From Bacteroidota bacterium (lineage in GTDB: Bacteria; Bacteroidota; Bacteroidia; Chitinophagales; Saprospiraceae): 64,000 bases of DNA. Made by a program: the position numbers and the translations under genes. Of this stretch, positions 28,401 through 37,911 are shown piece by piece; the stretch's first letter is position 1; every line of letters begins with the position of its first letter. Location of the stretch: contig JANSWP010000013.1 in NCBI GenBank assembly GCA_024743405.1, positions 41,837 through 105,836 on the forward strand. The letters run 5' to 3'. The notes beneath the pieces were generated by a model. It was not told the DNA's origin, did no database searches, and saw only the letters and a list, made by a program, of their open reading frames with translations.

Positions 28401-31400
28401 ATTCCAAGTGACTTAACAATAGACTTATCATTAGGAGAAATGCCTCCTTCTAACCCACCTATAAGTGTGATAGATAATTGTGATACCAATTTATTGATTG
28501 ACTTTATGGAAACTCAAACTCCAGGGCCAGATGATTGTGGATACATTCTGACCAGAACCTGGAAATCTCAAGATAATTGTGGAAATGAAGTTTCTGAGAC
28601 CCAAATAATTACAGCAATAGATATTTGTGAGTGTGCGAATGTTTTAGTGAATAGTTATATGGTAAATCCAACAGATTGTAATCAATCCAATGGTTCTATA
28701 TTTCTAGATTTAACAGGGAATTATCAATTAAGTCTTTTGCCAAATGTTGGAACTCAATTATCTAGTGGCTTTGATGGATTACCTTTTGGAATGTATGAAC
28801 TGACGATAATAGACCCTGAATTTGTAGATTGTGAAGAGACAATTTTCTTCAATATTTTAAAGAAAGATTGTAATGATACACTCAATGTCATCATTGATTG
28901 CCCGATTGAAATTTGTATAGACAGTTCATTGATTGATTACGCTGGCGTAATAACTTCAGCTACTATATTGAATCCTGGAAATGTTCAAACTGTTTTGGCA
29001 ACTTCAATTAATGATAATTGTGTAGACTTAGAACCAGCTTTAGGATATTTAGGGACTTCACCCGATATTATTAGCATTGAAATATGTTTTAATGGGTCGC
29101 CCGATCAATGTGATACTACCTATATAATTGTAACCGTTGAAGAAAAGCCAATTAATTGCCAATTGACTTTTGAAGCGGAAATAATAAACCCAGGTTGTGC
29201 TGACACAAATGGAGAGATAATATTAAACATTGGAGGAAATTTAGGCAATTTAGTGTACGATTGGAGTCCAAATGTATCTCAATCAAATATGGCTAATAAT
29301 TTGGCTTCTGGCGTTTATGAAATCATCATTACGGACGAATCTACAGACTGCTTTATAGATACGACCCTTATCTTGACTATCACCGATTCGGTGAATTTGG
29401 AACAAGGGGATGTGGAAGTAATTCAACCTAATTGTCCATTGGAGGATGGAAGTATAATTTCTCTCACCAATACTCAATATCAAATTTTTCAAGGTCAAAT
29501 GATTCTTGGATTTACTCCGATGAATAACCTCTCACCTGGAGTTTATACCATTGTATATTCTATTGGGGTTTGTTCGGATTCAATTGAGATCGAGATCATT
29601 GAAATTCCAGATTGGTTACCTGCTTTTAATAGTACTCCAGAAACATGTTCGGGCAACGACGGTTCAATAACAATCAATTTAACCGGTGGAACCGGAAACT
29701 ATAATTATCAATGGTCTCCCAATGTCTCCAATTCGAATACTACTAATGGACTTTCTGCTGATTCCCTTTATTCAGTAACTGTCGAAGATGAAAACGGATG
29801 CTCATACGTTTATGAGAATTTGTTTGTTGAAAAGGATTGTGATCCTATTCCATGTGCTTTAGAATTAACCACAGTAGAAGTTTTAAATGATCAATGCAAT
29901 CAAAGCAATGGAAGTATTGAATTGTCCACATCAGGTAATCAAGGAGACGTAATTTATTCATGGAATCCTATGGTTTCATTGACCAATAAGGCAGTGGGAC
30001 TTTCTTATGGCATTTATGAAATTATGGCAATGGATACAGCAGGGTGTTTAGATTCTATAGTTGTTGAAATTGATTCGATACCTGCCACATGGAAAGGGGG
30101 CTATATTTGGACAGATGAAACCTGTGCTGGTAATGATGGTAGGATTGATCTTATCATCATAGATGCACCTGATGATCTGACAATTGAATGGTCTCCAAAT
30201 GTGTCGGATTCTACTTCTGCTGAAAATTTATCAGCTGGAGATTATTTTATTTCCATTACTGATGAGGTAGGTTGTTCTGAATCTTTTATTGCAACGATTG
30301 CTACTGAAACTAAAAACTGGACAGCAAGTACTGAAATTACTCATTCTACTTGTGGATTTAACAATGGAAGTATTGTGATAGGAATTGCGGGTCAAGCTTC
30401 TGGTTTATCTTATAATTGGTCGCCAAATGTTTCCAATTCTAACGAGGCTCAAAACTTAGGGGAGGGTATTTATGAAATTACAGTAACAGATGATTCAGGA
30501 TGTAATGAGTTTTTAGAGGTCGAAATAATTGATGCACCAAAGGATTGGACAATTAACCCTCAAAAAACTGATGCAGATTGTGGTCTAAATAATGGTACCA
30601 TCACCTTGGAAGTAACTGGAAATACCAGCTTAAATTATTTTTGGAATCCTGACATTTCAAATTCAAATACAGTTACTGATTTAAGTCCAGGACAATATCA
30701 AGTCTTAGTACTTGATAGTTTAGGCTGTAAAGAAAATTATACTTTTCACATTTATGGTGGAGAAAAAGATTGGACAGTTACCACAACATTAAGTGACGAA
30801 AACTGTCAAGCAAATGATGGAAGTATTCAAATACATGTCAACAATGATCCAGGAAATTTAACTTTTGATTGGACTCCAGATGTTTCAAATACCAATACCG
30901 CCAATAATTTATCGGGAGGTATTTATGAAATTATTATTGCCGATTCTAATGGTTGTGCGGATACCCTCAATAGTCAAATTTATACGTTGATTACACCCAA
31001 TTGGGATTACCAAATTGACACAACGAATGAAACCTGTGCTAAAAATGATGGAGCAATCAATCTTCAAATTTTTGGTGCAACGGGTAATCTTATCTATCAG
31101 TGGACACCTAATATTTCCAATTCAAATATAGCGAATGGTTTAAGTGCTGATTCTCTTTATTCGGTCATTATTACTGACGAAGATGGGTGTATTCTTGAAC
31201 TCAACGACCTTTCGGTTTTATATGATTGCACGCTTCCATGTATGGACTTTATTGATCAAAATTCAGGTATCTATGATGTGTCCGATTGTGATAATGATGC
31301 CTCAATTTGTTTAGAATATCCATTAGATTCAATGTTGGATTTGACCATATATGACAATGGGTTGCTTTACACCAATGGCGTAGATGGATGTATGAATGAC

Positions 31401-32582
31401 ACGACGCTTTCTTATTCCTATTTTGCTATTCCTGGAGGTGGTAACTCCGGACCATATGAATTGGTCTCTTGGACAGTGAATGGAACCACACACACAACAT
31501 CATTTAATACCATTCAAGAATTGGTAGATTCTTTGAATACTTGGGATGCAACCGCAACTTGGGTTGCTGATTATTCTCTCGAAAGCATTTTAGGAGGAGA
31601 TACAGAAAGTACTTATTCTAGTTTGTCGATAGAACAAACAAACACAGGGGCAATGGCCAATTTGGAGTTGAATACTAAATTGACACCAACAGGTTCACAA
31701 ATTTATTTGCCTGTTGGCATGCATGAGGTTATTCTGATTAATGAAGATACTGGTTGTGCAGACACGGTGAATTTGGAAGTTATTTGTATAACAACAATAA
31801 CGATTACGGATACAATAGTTGTAAACGAAATGGAAACTATCTGTTTTGATTTAAATGAACTACCTGGGGATTTGATCTTTAGTGAAGTTTTGTGTCCGGA
31901 TTGTGATCAATTAAATTTTAGTATTCTTGATAGTTGCTTGACTTATGATGCAACGGCGATTGGAGAGGACATTGCAGGCATAATTTTTTGTGACGATTTA
32001 GGGTTTTGTGATACCACTTGGTTTGAAGTGACAGTAATTGATGGTCAACCGATGCCATTTGCTAGAATTGACGCTGATACAGTTCAAAGTTCCACACCTC
32101 AGGTGCTCTTTATCTTGTCGAATGATGAGATTAACGGGAGTATGATGTATCAAGAATTATTAGTAATGCCTACGTTCGGTGAAGCCTATTTGAATATTGA
32201 TGGAACGGTTACTTATACCTCTAATGAAGCCTATTGTGGTTTGGATGCCTTCGCTTATGAAATTTGTAACGAAATAGGTTGTGATACGGCTACTGTCAAC
32301 CTTATGGTCAAATGTCCAAAACCTATACCAATGACTGGATTTTCGCCAAACAATGATGGGGTCAATGATGGATTTGTCATTGCAGGTATTGAAAAATATC
32401 CTAATAATGAATTGCTGATATTTAATAGATGGGGTGAAAAAGTTTACCAAAAGAACAACTATTCCAATGGGGAATGGGAAGGTACTTATGATAACTTAAA
32501 CTTGCCCGACGGTACTTATTTTTACTTATTAAAATATGGAACCAATGGAAAGATGTCTGGTTGGGTTCAAATAGAACGGTAG
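22413..32582 (+). CDS. Giant surface protein: SdrD_B-like, HYR-like and SprB-like repeats, T9SS type B sorting domain
   Basis: A protein of 3,389 aa. The ATG at 22413 begins a signal peptide; a TTG at 22395 is less likely. Domains in order: an SdrD_B-like domain (about 80-150, GGKVFGDFNYDG); a large region that may be a propeller-like fold (about 195-655); six more SdrD_B-like domains (about 660-1410) marked by GGFVW.D...DGIQD.GE; eight HYR-like repeats (about 1412-2075) with the same W-A-DDCGN mark as the divergent neighbour; about ten SprB-like repeats (about 2075-2940) of the form C..N.GSI...Y.WSPNVSNSN; a cadherin-like segment (about 3220-3300); and a C-terminal CHU_C domain with FSPNNDGVND, IFNRWGEKVY and LPDGTYFYLL. 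Release through T9SS and a role in adhesion, matrix or gliding are inferred from these families. Confidence 0.88.
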   Translation: MRRLLNFPLSLFFLSVGFMFPLSTNANVIKKSYAKNKLEQHKLELCKAIKFSLGEKNFVEFKEYENLMIAPCTGLPGEIGGKVFGDFNYDGLDNEISGLPDIIVNIYDCDGNEDNQLLQTTTTDVNGQYTFVGLTDGVRYKLEFIVPAHLPNYQEAFLGDNGGAIQFITAPSCSANSGFTHHQDYCETNPALVATCFINGDPLAIGAEAADQDVLVGFNWDNNGTTPLPDHLATAGDLGACYGLAYHRASKKIYTSAFIKRHVGLGPLGIGGIYEIDMTDPNNPVIIEFVDVESIGIDVGNIGSNAARGLPIVLDDPSNDPSAYSKIGREGIGALSVSEDGKIWFINLFDKKLYSIIIDADNNPLTSPSVNDVASFTLPNANCTNGEFRPFAVEVFRDQVYVGGVCDGFTSQLRSDLSAIIYQKTGNTFTEIANISLDYDKGWASNADNCENFSGWFAWTDNLPPTCATGFYVQPQPILSEFEFDIDGSIIAGFMDRSGHQLGYKNWPITGTSPLITNVSGGDLLRIDNNNGVYELENNGTAGDLTTGGVGNAQGPGNGEFYFEDIFAGPADNIPGPPHAETTQGGLAFYRGSGDVATTSIDPYSTLFNSGGVNWLNNLDGTIQNPGYVLYRSSTSSISTFAKANGLGSLTVLCPDNPPLQIGKYIWNDTDSDGIQDACEMGLASINVTLYDITGAILQTTTTDANGYYVFTDLTPNTQFYIVAGSGGQFNPLTAQLNGSLFVTMNDIGDGTDPDKTDSDAQIAGTQGNSSFVGMPFISIMTGDYGFVTNSADFGFSGVNVNPVGGIGGFVWEDADEDGIQDGGESGIEGVTVSIFDENDNLLESVLSDASGNYFFSNVSSGNYYLQFDESTNTNGVTNYLTAPQDQGGDDSLDSDINPSNNQTDIFSYDPNAGNLNNISAGFIEPSGSVGGFVWNDENEDGIQNNGEGGLEGITVNLINTATGLTEQTVQSNQDGEYSFSDILLGTYIIEFDQSTNALGIFNLTNSPQDQGGDDNIDSDANPSTGQTNPIVYDPTNGELNNVSAGFYELAGSISGFVWQDDDENGIQDNGEIGIEGATVIIHDANSTLALAMTTADAIGAYSFQNISGGNYYIVFHPVTNVAGIADYKGTIMDAGNNDLIDSDANPNTGQTENFLFDPNNGISSISAGFFIPNETIGGFVWLDIDMDGIQDNNEEGIENATVILFDEDDNEVATLLTNSNGLYGFEDIQVGNYSLQFDFSTTDNPNYEYTLQDQGNDDLIDSDVDPNTGETILFNFNPNQGSDNSWSAGLILSFGMIGDFVFYDCNGNGFQDLGESGIGNVPVYLIQNGIVIDSMTTFNSGAYLFNNIPTGTYSIKFGSPVGFPDYYLVAQDIGGDDAFDSDPNPNTGETAPFMVFGGQEFFDIDAGFTSDNDFPVFINPPQDENLPCSNPQVIDPPTVVVIDNDDDDLDIIYSENVVTGNGDCDGGITIIRTWEATDDCGNTTTHTQTISSIDELPPVIIGIPDITVECDSLPEIGDVKAIDDCDQDIDLTYSDSLIMDGECMQLILRKWIATDDCGNMTMNLQKITTKDMEAPKINLVHPLLTDLQGGGAIILECQNIVDFVLEDALVMDNCDLDPILILTVSSQIGDCETEGFYEKITYVWLAEDACGNTSSVTLLVYLTDETEPVAMNIPLDITVECNNIPLPSIPVFSDNCDDDLIISFTESVLGDTCSDYQILRTWMAMDECNNTTTVEQAITVELAETMLLNIPDDITVECDDIPLPADPEFSNNCDDNLMVSFTESILGDTCQDYQIIRTWTATNDCNNATTVEQIITVEIAETILLNVPGDVTVECTDIPAPTNVIAQNDCLDVNISFSEELIDRDCEDMIIRTWVATDDCGNQITATQTITLIDSTPPEITFSHPMLMNLMDGYTLVFECDSLLNFNEDDAIVMDDCDEKVEVLFMEMPEIGNCDQDGFKVRLQCCWKAEDSCGNFAEFCIFVEIVDTTAPVLSGIPSDLTIDLSLGEMPPSNPPISVIDNCDTNLLIDFMETQTPGPDDCGYILTRTWKSQDNCGNEVSETQIITAIDICECANVLVNSYMVNPTDCNQSNGSIFLDLTGNYQLSLLPNVGTQLSSGFDGLPFGMYELTIIDPEFVDCEETIFFNILKKDCNDTLNVIIDCPIEICIDSSLIDYAGVITSATILNPGNVQTVLATSINDNCVDLEPALGYLGTSPDIISIEICFNGSPDQCDTTYIIVTVEEKPINCQLTFEAEIINPGCADTNGEIILNIGGNLGNLVYDWSPNVSQSNMANNLASGVYEIIITDESTDCFIDTTLILTITDSVNLEQGDVEVIQPNCPLEDGSIISLTNTQYQIFQGQMILGFTPMNNLSPGVYTIVYSIGVCSDSIEIEIIEIPDWLPAFNSTPETCSGNDGSITINLTGGTGNYNYQWSPNVSNSNTTNGLSADSLYSVTVEDENGCSYVYENLFVEKDCDPIPCALELTTVEVLNDQCNQSNGSIELSTSGNQGDVIYSWNPMVSLTNKAVGLSYGIYEIMAMDTAGCLDSIVVEIDSIPATWKGGYIWTDETCAGNDGRIDLIIIDAPDDLTIEWSPNVSDSTSAENLSAGDYFISITDEVGCSESFIATIATETKNWTASTEITHSTCGFNNGSIVIGIAGQASGLSYNWSPNVSNSNEAQNLGEGIYEITVTDDSGCNEFLEVEIIDAPKDWTINPQKTDADCGLNNGTITLEVTGNTSLNYFWNPDISNSNTVTDLSPGQYQVLVLDSLGCKENYTFHIYGGEKDWTVTTTLSDENCQANDGSIQIHVNNDPGNLTFDWTPDVSNTNTANNLSGGIYEIIIADSNGCADTLNSQIYTLITPNWDYQIDTTNETCAKNDGAINLQIFGATGNLIYQWTPNISNSNIANGLSADSLYSVIITDEDGCILELNDLSVLYDCTLPCMDFIDQNSGIYDVSDCDNDASICLEYPLDSMLDLTIYDNGLLYTNGVDGCMNDTTLSYSYFAIPGGGNSGPYELVSWTVNGTTHTTSFNTIQELVDSLNTWDATATWVADYSLESILGGDTESTYSSLSIEQTNTGAMANLELNTKLTPTGSQIYLPVGMHEVILINEDTGCADTVNLEVICITTITITDTIVVNEMETICFDLNELPGDLIFSEVLCPDCDQLNFSILDSCLTYDATAIGEDIAGIIFCDDLGFCDTTWFEVTVIDGQPMPFARIDADTVQSSTPQVLFILSNDEINGSMMYQELLVMPTFGEAYLNIDGTVTYTSNEAYCGLDAFAYEICNEIGCDTATVNLMVKCPKPIPMTGFSPNNDGVNDGFVIAGIEKYPNNELLIFNRWGEKVYQKNNYSNGEWEGTYDNLNLPDGTYFYLLKYGTNGKMSGWVQIER

Positions 32583-32603
32583 GGTAGTGAAAAAATAATT
32601 ACA

Positions 32604-32652
32604 ACAAAAAAAGGATCGGTCATTTTCGAAATAACCGATCCTTCTTTTTTTA
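32604..32652. terminator. Bidirectional intrinsic terminator
   Basis: AAGGATCGGT (32611-32620) pairs with ACCGATCCTT (32634-32643), with an A run before and a T run after. It serves the giant gene ending at 32582 and the leftward cytochrome gene ending at 32650, overlapping the latter's last bases. Confidence 0.85.
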
Positions 32653-34590
32653 TTGGATGATTACCTTTTGAGAAAAAGTTAAACCTTTCTTTTCTATAAA
32701 TTTCAAAAAGAAAATACCCTTTAAATTTTCTAACTGAATTGAATAGGTTCCTTCTTTATTCGATTCAGATTTTATTAGTTTTCCTTTGTTATCGAATACA
32801 AAAAAATCGTGTTTCTGATCCGATTGAACATTGAAAAATCCATCATTTGAAAGTGAAGGGAATACTTTTACAAAAGCATCTGTTTTAGGTTCAAAGGAAG
32901 TGCTAATTCCATCAATCATTATATTTTCAGACTGCATTAATACTGGACTTCGGTCAGTCTTAGCAAACATGTTTCTAAAAGAATCAATTTCTGGACTGTT
33001 TTCTTCAAACATTTCTTTCATCCACTTTGGAGGAGTTGATTGATAATAAATTTTTGCGTACGCTAGCAAGTTTTCTAAATTTCCGTTTAATGGAATGTGA
33101 TAATATATGATATCTGAACCGGATCCTTCAAAGTCATTTTCCATATTAAAATTCTCATCAAAAAGGGCGTTTCCGGCGATTATAGTCGTGTCATAAACTT
33201 CATGCGAGGTGGTAAAACCAACTGGAGGAATTCGATTATCTTTTAATGGCGCATCCGCTCTTTCCAAAACAGTCGTCACATCATCATTCACATCACCCAA
33301 AACCAATTCATAAATTTGGATTTGATCTTCTGAGTTTATCATTTCATAATGAGGTTCATAATCGGCATTATGACCAAAAACCTCATATTCAGAATCTGTT
33401 TTTCCAGAAAAGAAAAGGGTATCACCGAATTCATCAACAACCGAAAAATCAATAAATGCCCGACGGGAAGGGTACCCCGAAGGAAACTTATGACCTGCCT
33501 TATTTTGAATAGTGACTGCAAAGAAGGCTGTGTCAACAGTCCTGTCTATTAATTGTATTTCTAAATTCAAGCTTCTATTTTGAAGCATATCCAGTGTTTT
33601 TTCAATCACTTCATCAAATTGTTCCGGGGCTGCACTAAGGCACAATTCCTCTGTATGATCTCTTAATAGCTTTAACATAGTAACATTTCCACCGACTAAT
33701 TCATGCAAATAGAATGGAAACCGTGGTTCAACCATAGAGCCGGTTACTAAGGTGACGAATCCTTTTTCTAAAGCTGGCATATGACAATTTTGGCAAGTTG
33801 TATTATCAGTTTGATAAGTTGAATTTAACCATTCGTGATAGGTAGCCTGCTCGACAAAAGTGTTTCCAGTTAAGTTGCCATCTAAGTCAACAGTTTCCGT
33901 TATTAACGTATGACATCCAGCACAAATCCCTGCGTCCGAAATATGTTCACTATAAACTGGCTCGTATCCTGTTGCTGTAAACATTGGACTGACTAAAGGT
34001 TCTTCATAAGGTCCATAGGCTACTTTAACGGTATCAAAATTTAAATGTCCAGAATGTAGGTCTCCTAATTGTTTAGAGCTTTGTTGATGGCAAACTACGC
34101 AAGAAACACCATCTCGACCTACCGGATCGAATTCTAACCAGTTGAATTGATATTCAGTTCCTACATATTGTCCATTAAAATGACCTAAGGGGGCATGACA
34201 GGTGATGCACTTTTGTTCTAATTTCTCTTTATGATTTGGATTAATGATTATTTCATGACTAACCTTTGCTCGCCAAAAAGGGTCTTTTGCCGAATTCGCC
34301 ATCATAGTTGCTCGCCAATCGTCTACTACATTTATATCCTGACCGTTTGGATCAACGCTTGCTATTCCTAAGGAATCTTTACCATGACATTTTGCACATG
34401 CTCCAGAAGCTGCAAAAAGGGTATTAAACCCTGTTGGTAAGCTTGTATCTCCACTCATCATTTTGAACATAGATATTTCTTCGGTACTATGGAATTTCTT
34501 TTCTGAAAGGTTAGACATTAGGGGTAGATTGGCTAAAAAGGGTAGCGCAGCTATAGAACAGAATATTAGATAGTGCCGTGGGTTTTTCAT
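32650..34590 (-). CDS. Secreted multiheme (five CxxCH) cytochrome-like protein with T9SS sorting domain
   Basis: A 646-aa exported protein. After a signal peptide it has five heme c attachment motifs: CAKCH (about residue 63), CITCH (125), CVVCH (163), CAGCH (222) and CQNCH (265), with many extra histidines for distal ligation. This is like the cytochrome c-554-type multiheme proteins of surface or periplasmic electron transfer. Residues about 310-550 form a beta-rich region, and the last about 80 residues, starting at VFPSLSNDGFF, are a T9SS type A sorting domain. A heme protein sent through T9SS would sit on the cell surface. The redox partner is unknown. It is divergent from the regulator at 34842. 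Confidence 0.85.
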   Translation of the reverse strand: MKNPRHYLIFCSIAALPFLANLPLMSNLSEKKFHSTEEISMFKMMSGDTSLPTGFNTLFAASGACAKCHGKDSLGIASVDPNGQDINVVDDWRATMMANSAKDPFWRAKVSHEIIINPNHKEKLEQKCITCHAPLGHFNGQYVGTEYQFNWLEFDPVGRDGVSCVVCHQQSSKQLGDLHSGHLNFDTVKVAYGPYEEPLVSPMFTATGYEPVYSEHISDAGICAGCHTLITETVDLDGNLTGNTFVEQATYHEWLNSTYQTDNTTCQNCHMPALEKGFVTLVTGSMVEPRFPFYLHELVGGNVTMLKLLRDHTEELCLSAAPEQFDEVIEKTLDMLQNRSLNLEIQLIDRTVDTAFFAVTIQNKAGHKFPSGYPSRRAFIDFSVVDEFGDTLFFSGKTDSEYEVFGHNADYEPHYEMINSEDQIQIYELVLGDVNDDVTTVLERADAPLKDNRIPPVGFTTSHEVYDTTIIAGNALFDENFNMENDFEGSGSDIIYYHIPLNGNLENLLAYAKIYYQSTPPKWMKEMFEENSPEIDSFRNMFAKTDRSPVLMQSENIMIDGISTSFEPKTDAFVKVFPSLSNDGFFNVQSDQKHDFFVFDNKGKLIKSESNKEGTYSIQLENLKGIFFLKFIEKKGLTFSQKVIIQ

Positions 34591-34841
34591 AAATATTGAT
34601 CTCTTTAATTCAAAAGTTGTAAAGGTAATTTTTGAAAGATAATTTGGGAGATATATGCTTTATAGTTTTGGTCAAATGAACATCAAATTAATTTCTAAGA
34701 AAGGGAAAAAGGACTTTTATATTATCTGTTTTGGTATTTATTTTATTTGTGAAGACCTTATTATTTAACTAGCTTTGAGAATGTTTTTTGGTGTTGAACA
34801 GTTACTGAAATCGACTCCAAAACCTGAACAAAAACCAACCT

Positions 34842-37688
34842 ATGAAAGGCTGTTTCCTGTCGTTGTGTTTAATTTTATATCTATCCAAAATTGGTTTCGG
34901 ACAGCCTGTTGAATATAATGTTTATACGCTTAACGTAAATCTTTCGAAAGGTTTAATCAAGTCTATTTCAGTTGATAATCAAGGTTTTATATGGTGTGCT
35001 ACTGATGAAGGGGTAGTAAGGTATGATGGTCGGGAATCTCGATTTTTTAAAGATGAATTGACGGGTGGATTCGCAAAAGCTTTTTGCAAAAGAGAAAATG
35101 GCGCTTTGTTGGTTTTGCATGACCTTGGTCTAACTGAAATTGAAAGTAGATCTGATACTACTTGGTTTAGAAAGCTCTGTGATGGAAAAAATATAGAATC
35201 AGATACTCTGCTTTATTATCCGAAAACAATTTACGAAGACAAAAAGGGCAATATTTGGATAGGAGAGAATCAATCTATTGTGAAGTTTAAGGATGGGGAG
35301 TTTGAAAAATTTCGATTCAATATTAATTCTGAGTACGGCATTATTTTTAGAACGTTTGCTTTTGCGGAGGATACTAATGGCAATTTATGGACGATTTCAC
35401 ATAATGGACAATTATTTCGGTTCGATTTTGAGACTAACCAATTTGAAGAAAAAAAGCTTTCAAATTCATTGAATAGCGTCAATGATTTACAATTTGGAAA
35501 ATCCGGTTATCTATATGCAGGTACTGAATCTGGGCTTTATCAAATTGAAATTGATCTTAAAAAAGAAATACAAGAATCGCAAAAGATTCAAAGCCCTAAG
35601 TTTATCTCTTGTGGATTAATTGTGAATGAAAATGAATATTTTGTTGGGACTTGGGATAATGGATTGTATAGAGCTGATTTGACAAAAGAGATACTCACAT
35701 TTGAACAGGTTCAGTCATTACCTTTTAATGATATTTGGGGACTGTTTTTGGATGAAAAAAATGGACTTTGGGTTACTGGGAATGAACAAACTTCAGTATT
35801 GAGCCCAGTACTTTTTAAAACGCCTAAACTAAGAGAACCGAATTTGCTAAAGTCTATACAATTAATGGATGATGGAGGTCTTATTTCTGCAAATGATAAT
35901 TTCATAGTTAAAAATAAAAAAAATGGACATTCATGGATAGAAGAATTCTCCTTGTATATACCAGAGCAACCTCCGATAGTTGCTGTTCAAAATAATGATC
36001 TTATTTGGTTTGGTGATTTGTTGGGACAAGTATTTTTCTTTGACCTAAATAAGAACCAAACTCAAAAAATCGATGCTGTTCAGACAAGTCCTCAATCAAT
36101 CCAAGATATTCATGTAGATAAAAAGGGCAATATTTGGATAGCGGGAAATACGACCCATGGATTGATTAGAATCTCAAAAAAGGGACTTGTGTTTTTCTAT
36201 AACCAAAGTGGTTTACAGGGTTCAAGAGTTGTTATGGAAACTAAAGATGGGCGATTATTTGCTGGAGGAGATACCGCAGATGGATATTTATTTGAATACA
36301 AATTTGATTTGGATAAATTTATTAATCTAAGTACTCCATTTGATTTTTCCATTTCTGCAAATTTTTGTGTAGAAGACATGCTTGAAGTTGATTCAAACAA
36401 AATTTGGTTAGCTACTTTTGACGGTGTAATAGCGCTCTTTTTAGATGAAAACAAGGTTCATAGAATTGACTTGCAAAAAGTTCCAATTGACGAACCATCT
36501 AACTCATTAGCGAAGTCATCTACGGGTACGATTTGGGTGGGAACAACCAGTGGTTTAATCGGATATTCGGAAGAGAATTCAGTTTTGTTCAATAAATCAA
36601 GTGGGCTCCCAGGTAATAATTTTTCGAATCAAGGAATCTTAATTGATCAACAAAATAATTTATTTATTGCGACTCCAAATGGACTTGGTTTCGTTGAAGA
36701 AAAGGACTTGAATAGAAGAATTACACCACCACCCATAATTCGAGAAATAAAAATTGATGGGACAAGGCAATTAGTTAAAGAGGTACATCATACTATTTTT
36801 CCTCACCAAACAAATTTTGAAGTTGAATATTTGGCTCTTTCATTCCCAGTCGAGGAAGTAAACTATCAAACGCGAGTTTTAGGACTAGATTCCACCTGGT
36901 CAAGCACGACATCCAATACTAATTTTTTATGGACAGCTCTTTCTGCTGGTGATTTCACTTTTCAAATACGAGCTCAACAAAAAAGTGGTATGCTATGGAG
37001 TTATCCAGTCTCCTTAAAGTTTTCAATTAGTCTTCCATGGTATCAAAAATGGTGGGTCATTTCTTTACTTATTTTTGGAAGTATGCTTTTGTTTTATTGG
37101 TTTGCTCGTTTGTATAATTTGAATTTAATAAGGCAAAAAAAACAATTGGAATCCATAATAAAAGAAAGAACAAAGCAAATAAGTGATCAAAAGAATGAAA
37201 TTATTGAGCAAAACAAAAATTATCGGTTGCTACAAGAAAAGCAATTTGAAGATAAATTGAAATACAAAAACAAACAACTTACGACATTTACGCTTCACTT
37301 AATTCAAAAAAATGAAGCTTTAAAAGAACTTCAAACAAAGATTTATACCTCAATGAGAACGACGGATAAAAGTTCTTTTAAAACATTTAAGAGTCTTCTT
37401 GAAACAATAGACTATAGCTTCAGAAATGATGATGAATGGGAAAAATTTCAATTGTTTTTTGAAGAAGTACATGCTGGGTTTTTCGAAAACTTAAAGTCGA
37501 ATAATCATAATATTACGGCTCAAGATTTAAGACATTGTGCCTTGATTAGGCTAAATCTGTCGATTACGGAAGTGGCAACTATCATGGGCATTTCATCAGA
37601 AAGTGTAAAAACATCTAGATTTCGCCTAAGGAAAAAAATGGATATTAATTCTCAACAGGAATTAGTTGATTACATTATGAAAATTTAA
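34842..37688 (+). CDS. Propeller/Y_Y_Y sensor with LuxR-type HTH, regulator of the galactan locus
   Basis: A 948-aa membrane-spanning regulator. Signal peptide (ends GFGQP), a periplasmic reg_prop-type beta-propeller (about 25-640, blades with D.KGNIWI and GLW repeats), a Y_Y_Y domain (about 650-735), one membrane helix (about 736-760, WWVISLLIFGSMLLFYW), a cytoplasmic coiled coil (about 760-830), and a C-terminal LuxR/GerE-like HTH (about 885-948) with ITEVATIMGISSESVKTSR. There is no histidine kinase or receiver domain, so it differs from hybrid two-component systems and more resembles SusR-like one-piece sensors. Binding of an oligosaccharide outside should control DNA binding inside. It lies 223 bases before susC and most likely activates that operon (inference). 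Confidence 0.85.
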   Translation: MKGCFLSLCLILYLSKIGFGQPVEYNVYTLNVNLSKGLIKSISVDNQGFIWCATDEGVVRYDGRESRFFKDELTGGFAKAFCKRENGALLVLHDLGLTEIESRSDTTWFRKLCDGKNIESDTLLYYPKTIYEDKKGNIWIGENQSIVKFKDGEFEKFRFNINSEYGIIFRTFAFAEDTNGNLWTISHNGQLFRFDFETNQFEEKKLSNSLNSVNDLQFGKSGYLYAGTESGLYQIEIDLKKEIQESQKIQSPKFISCGLIVNENEYFVGTWDNGLYRADLTKEILTFEQVQSLPFNDIWGLFLDEKNGLWVTGNEQTSVLSPVLFKTPKLREPNLLKSIQLMDDGGLISANDNFIVKNKKNGHSWIEEFSLYIPEQPPIVAVQNNDLIWFGDLLGQVFFFDLNKNQTQKIDAVQTSPQSIQDIHVDKKGNIWIAGNTTHGLIRISKKGLVFFYNQSGLQGSRVVMETKDGRLFAGGDTADGYLFEYKFDLDKFINLSTPFDFSISANFCVEDMLEVDSNKIWLATFDGVIALFLDENKVHRIDLQKVPIDEPSNSLAKSSTGTIWVGTTSGLIGYSEENSVLFNKSSGLPGNNFSNQGILIDQQNNLFIATPNGLGFVEEKDLNRRITPPPIIREIKIDGTRQLVKEVHHTIFPHQTNFEVEYLALSFPVEEVNYQTRVLGLDSTWSSTTSNTNFLWTALSAGDFTFQIRAQQKSGMLWSYPVSLKFSISLPWYQKWWVISLLIFGSMLLFYWFARLYNLNLIRQKKQLESIIKERTKQISDQKNEIIEQNKNYRLLQEKQFEDKLKYKNKQLTTFTLHLIQKNEALKELQTKIYTSMRTTDKSSFKTFKSLLETIDYSFRNDDEWEKFQLFFEEVHAGFFENLKSNNHNITAQDLRHCALIRLNLSITEVATIMGISSESVKTSRFRLRKKMDINSQQELVDYIMKI

Positions 37689-37911
37689 TCTAATATTACA
37701 AATAATAGCCGTAATAATTTTTGTTATAACATTTGATTCTCAATTGTTTATAATCTAATGTTAACTATTTGTATCCAATATTATTTTGTAAAATAGCTAA
37801 CATGTTTTAGATTTGAATTACCTTCTCCATTGCATTAATTAGGATTTGACAAAATGGCTTGAACCTGATTCAACCAAACCGAAAACAGAATTAGATAAAA
37901 TTGAAAATTGT

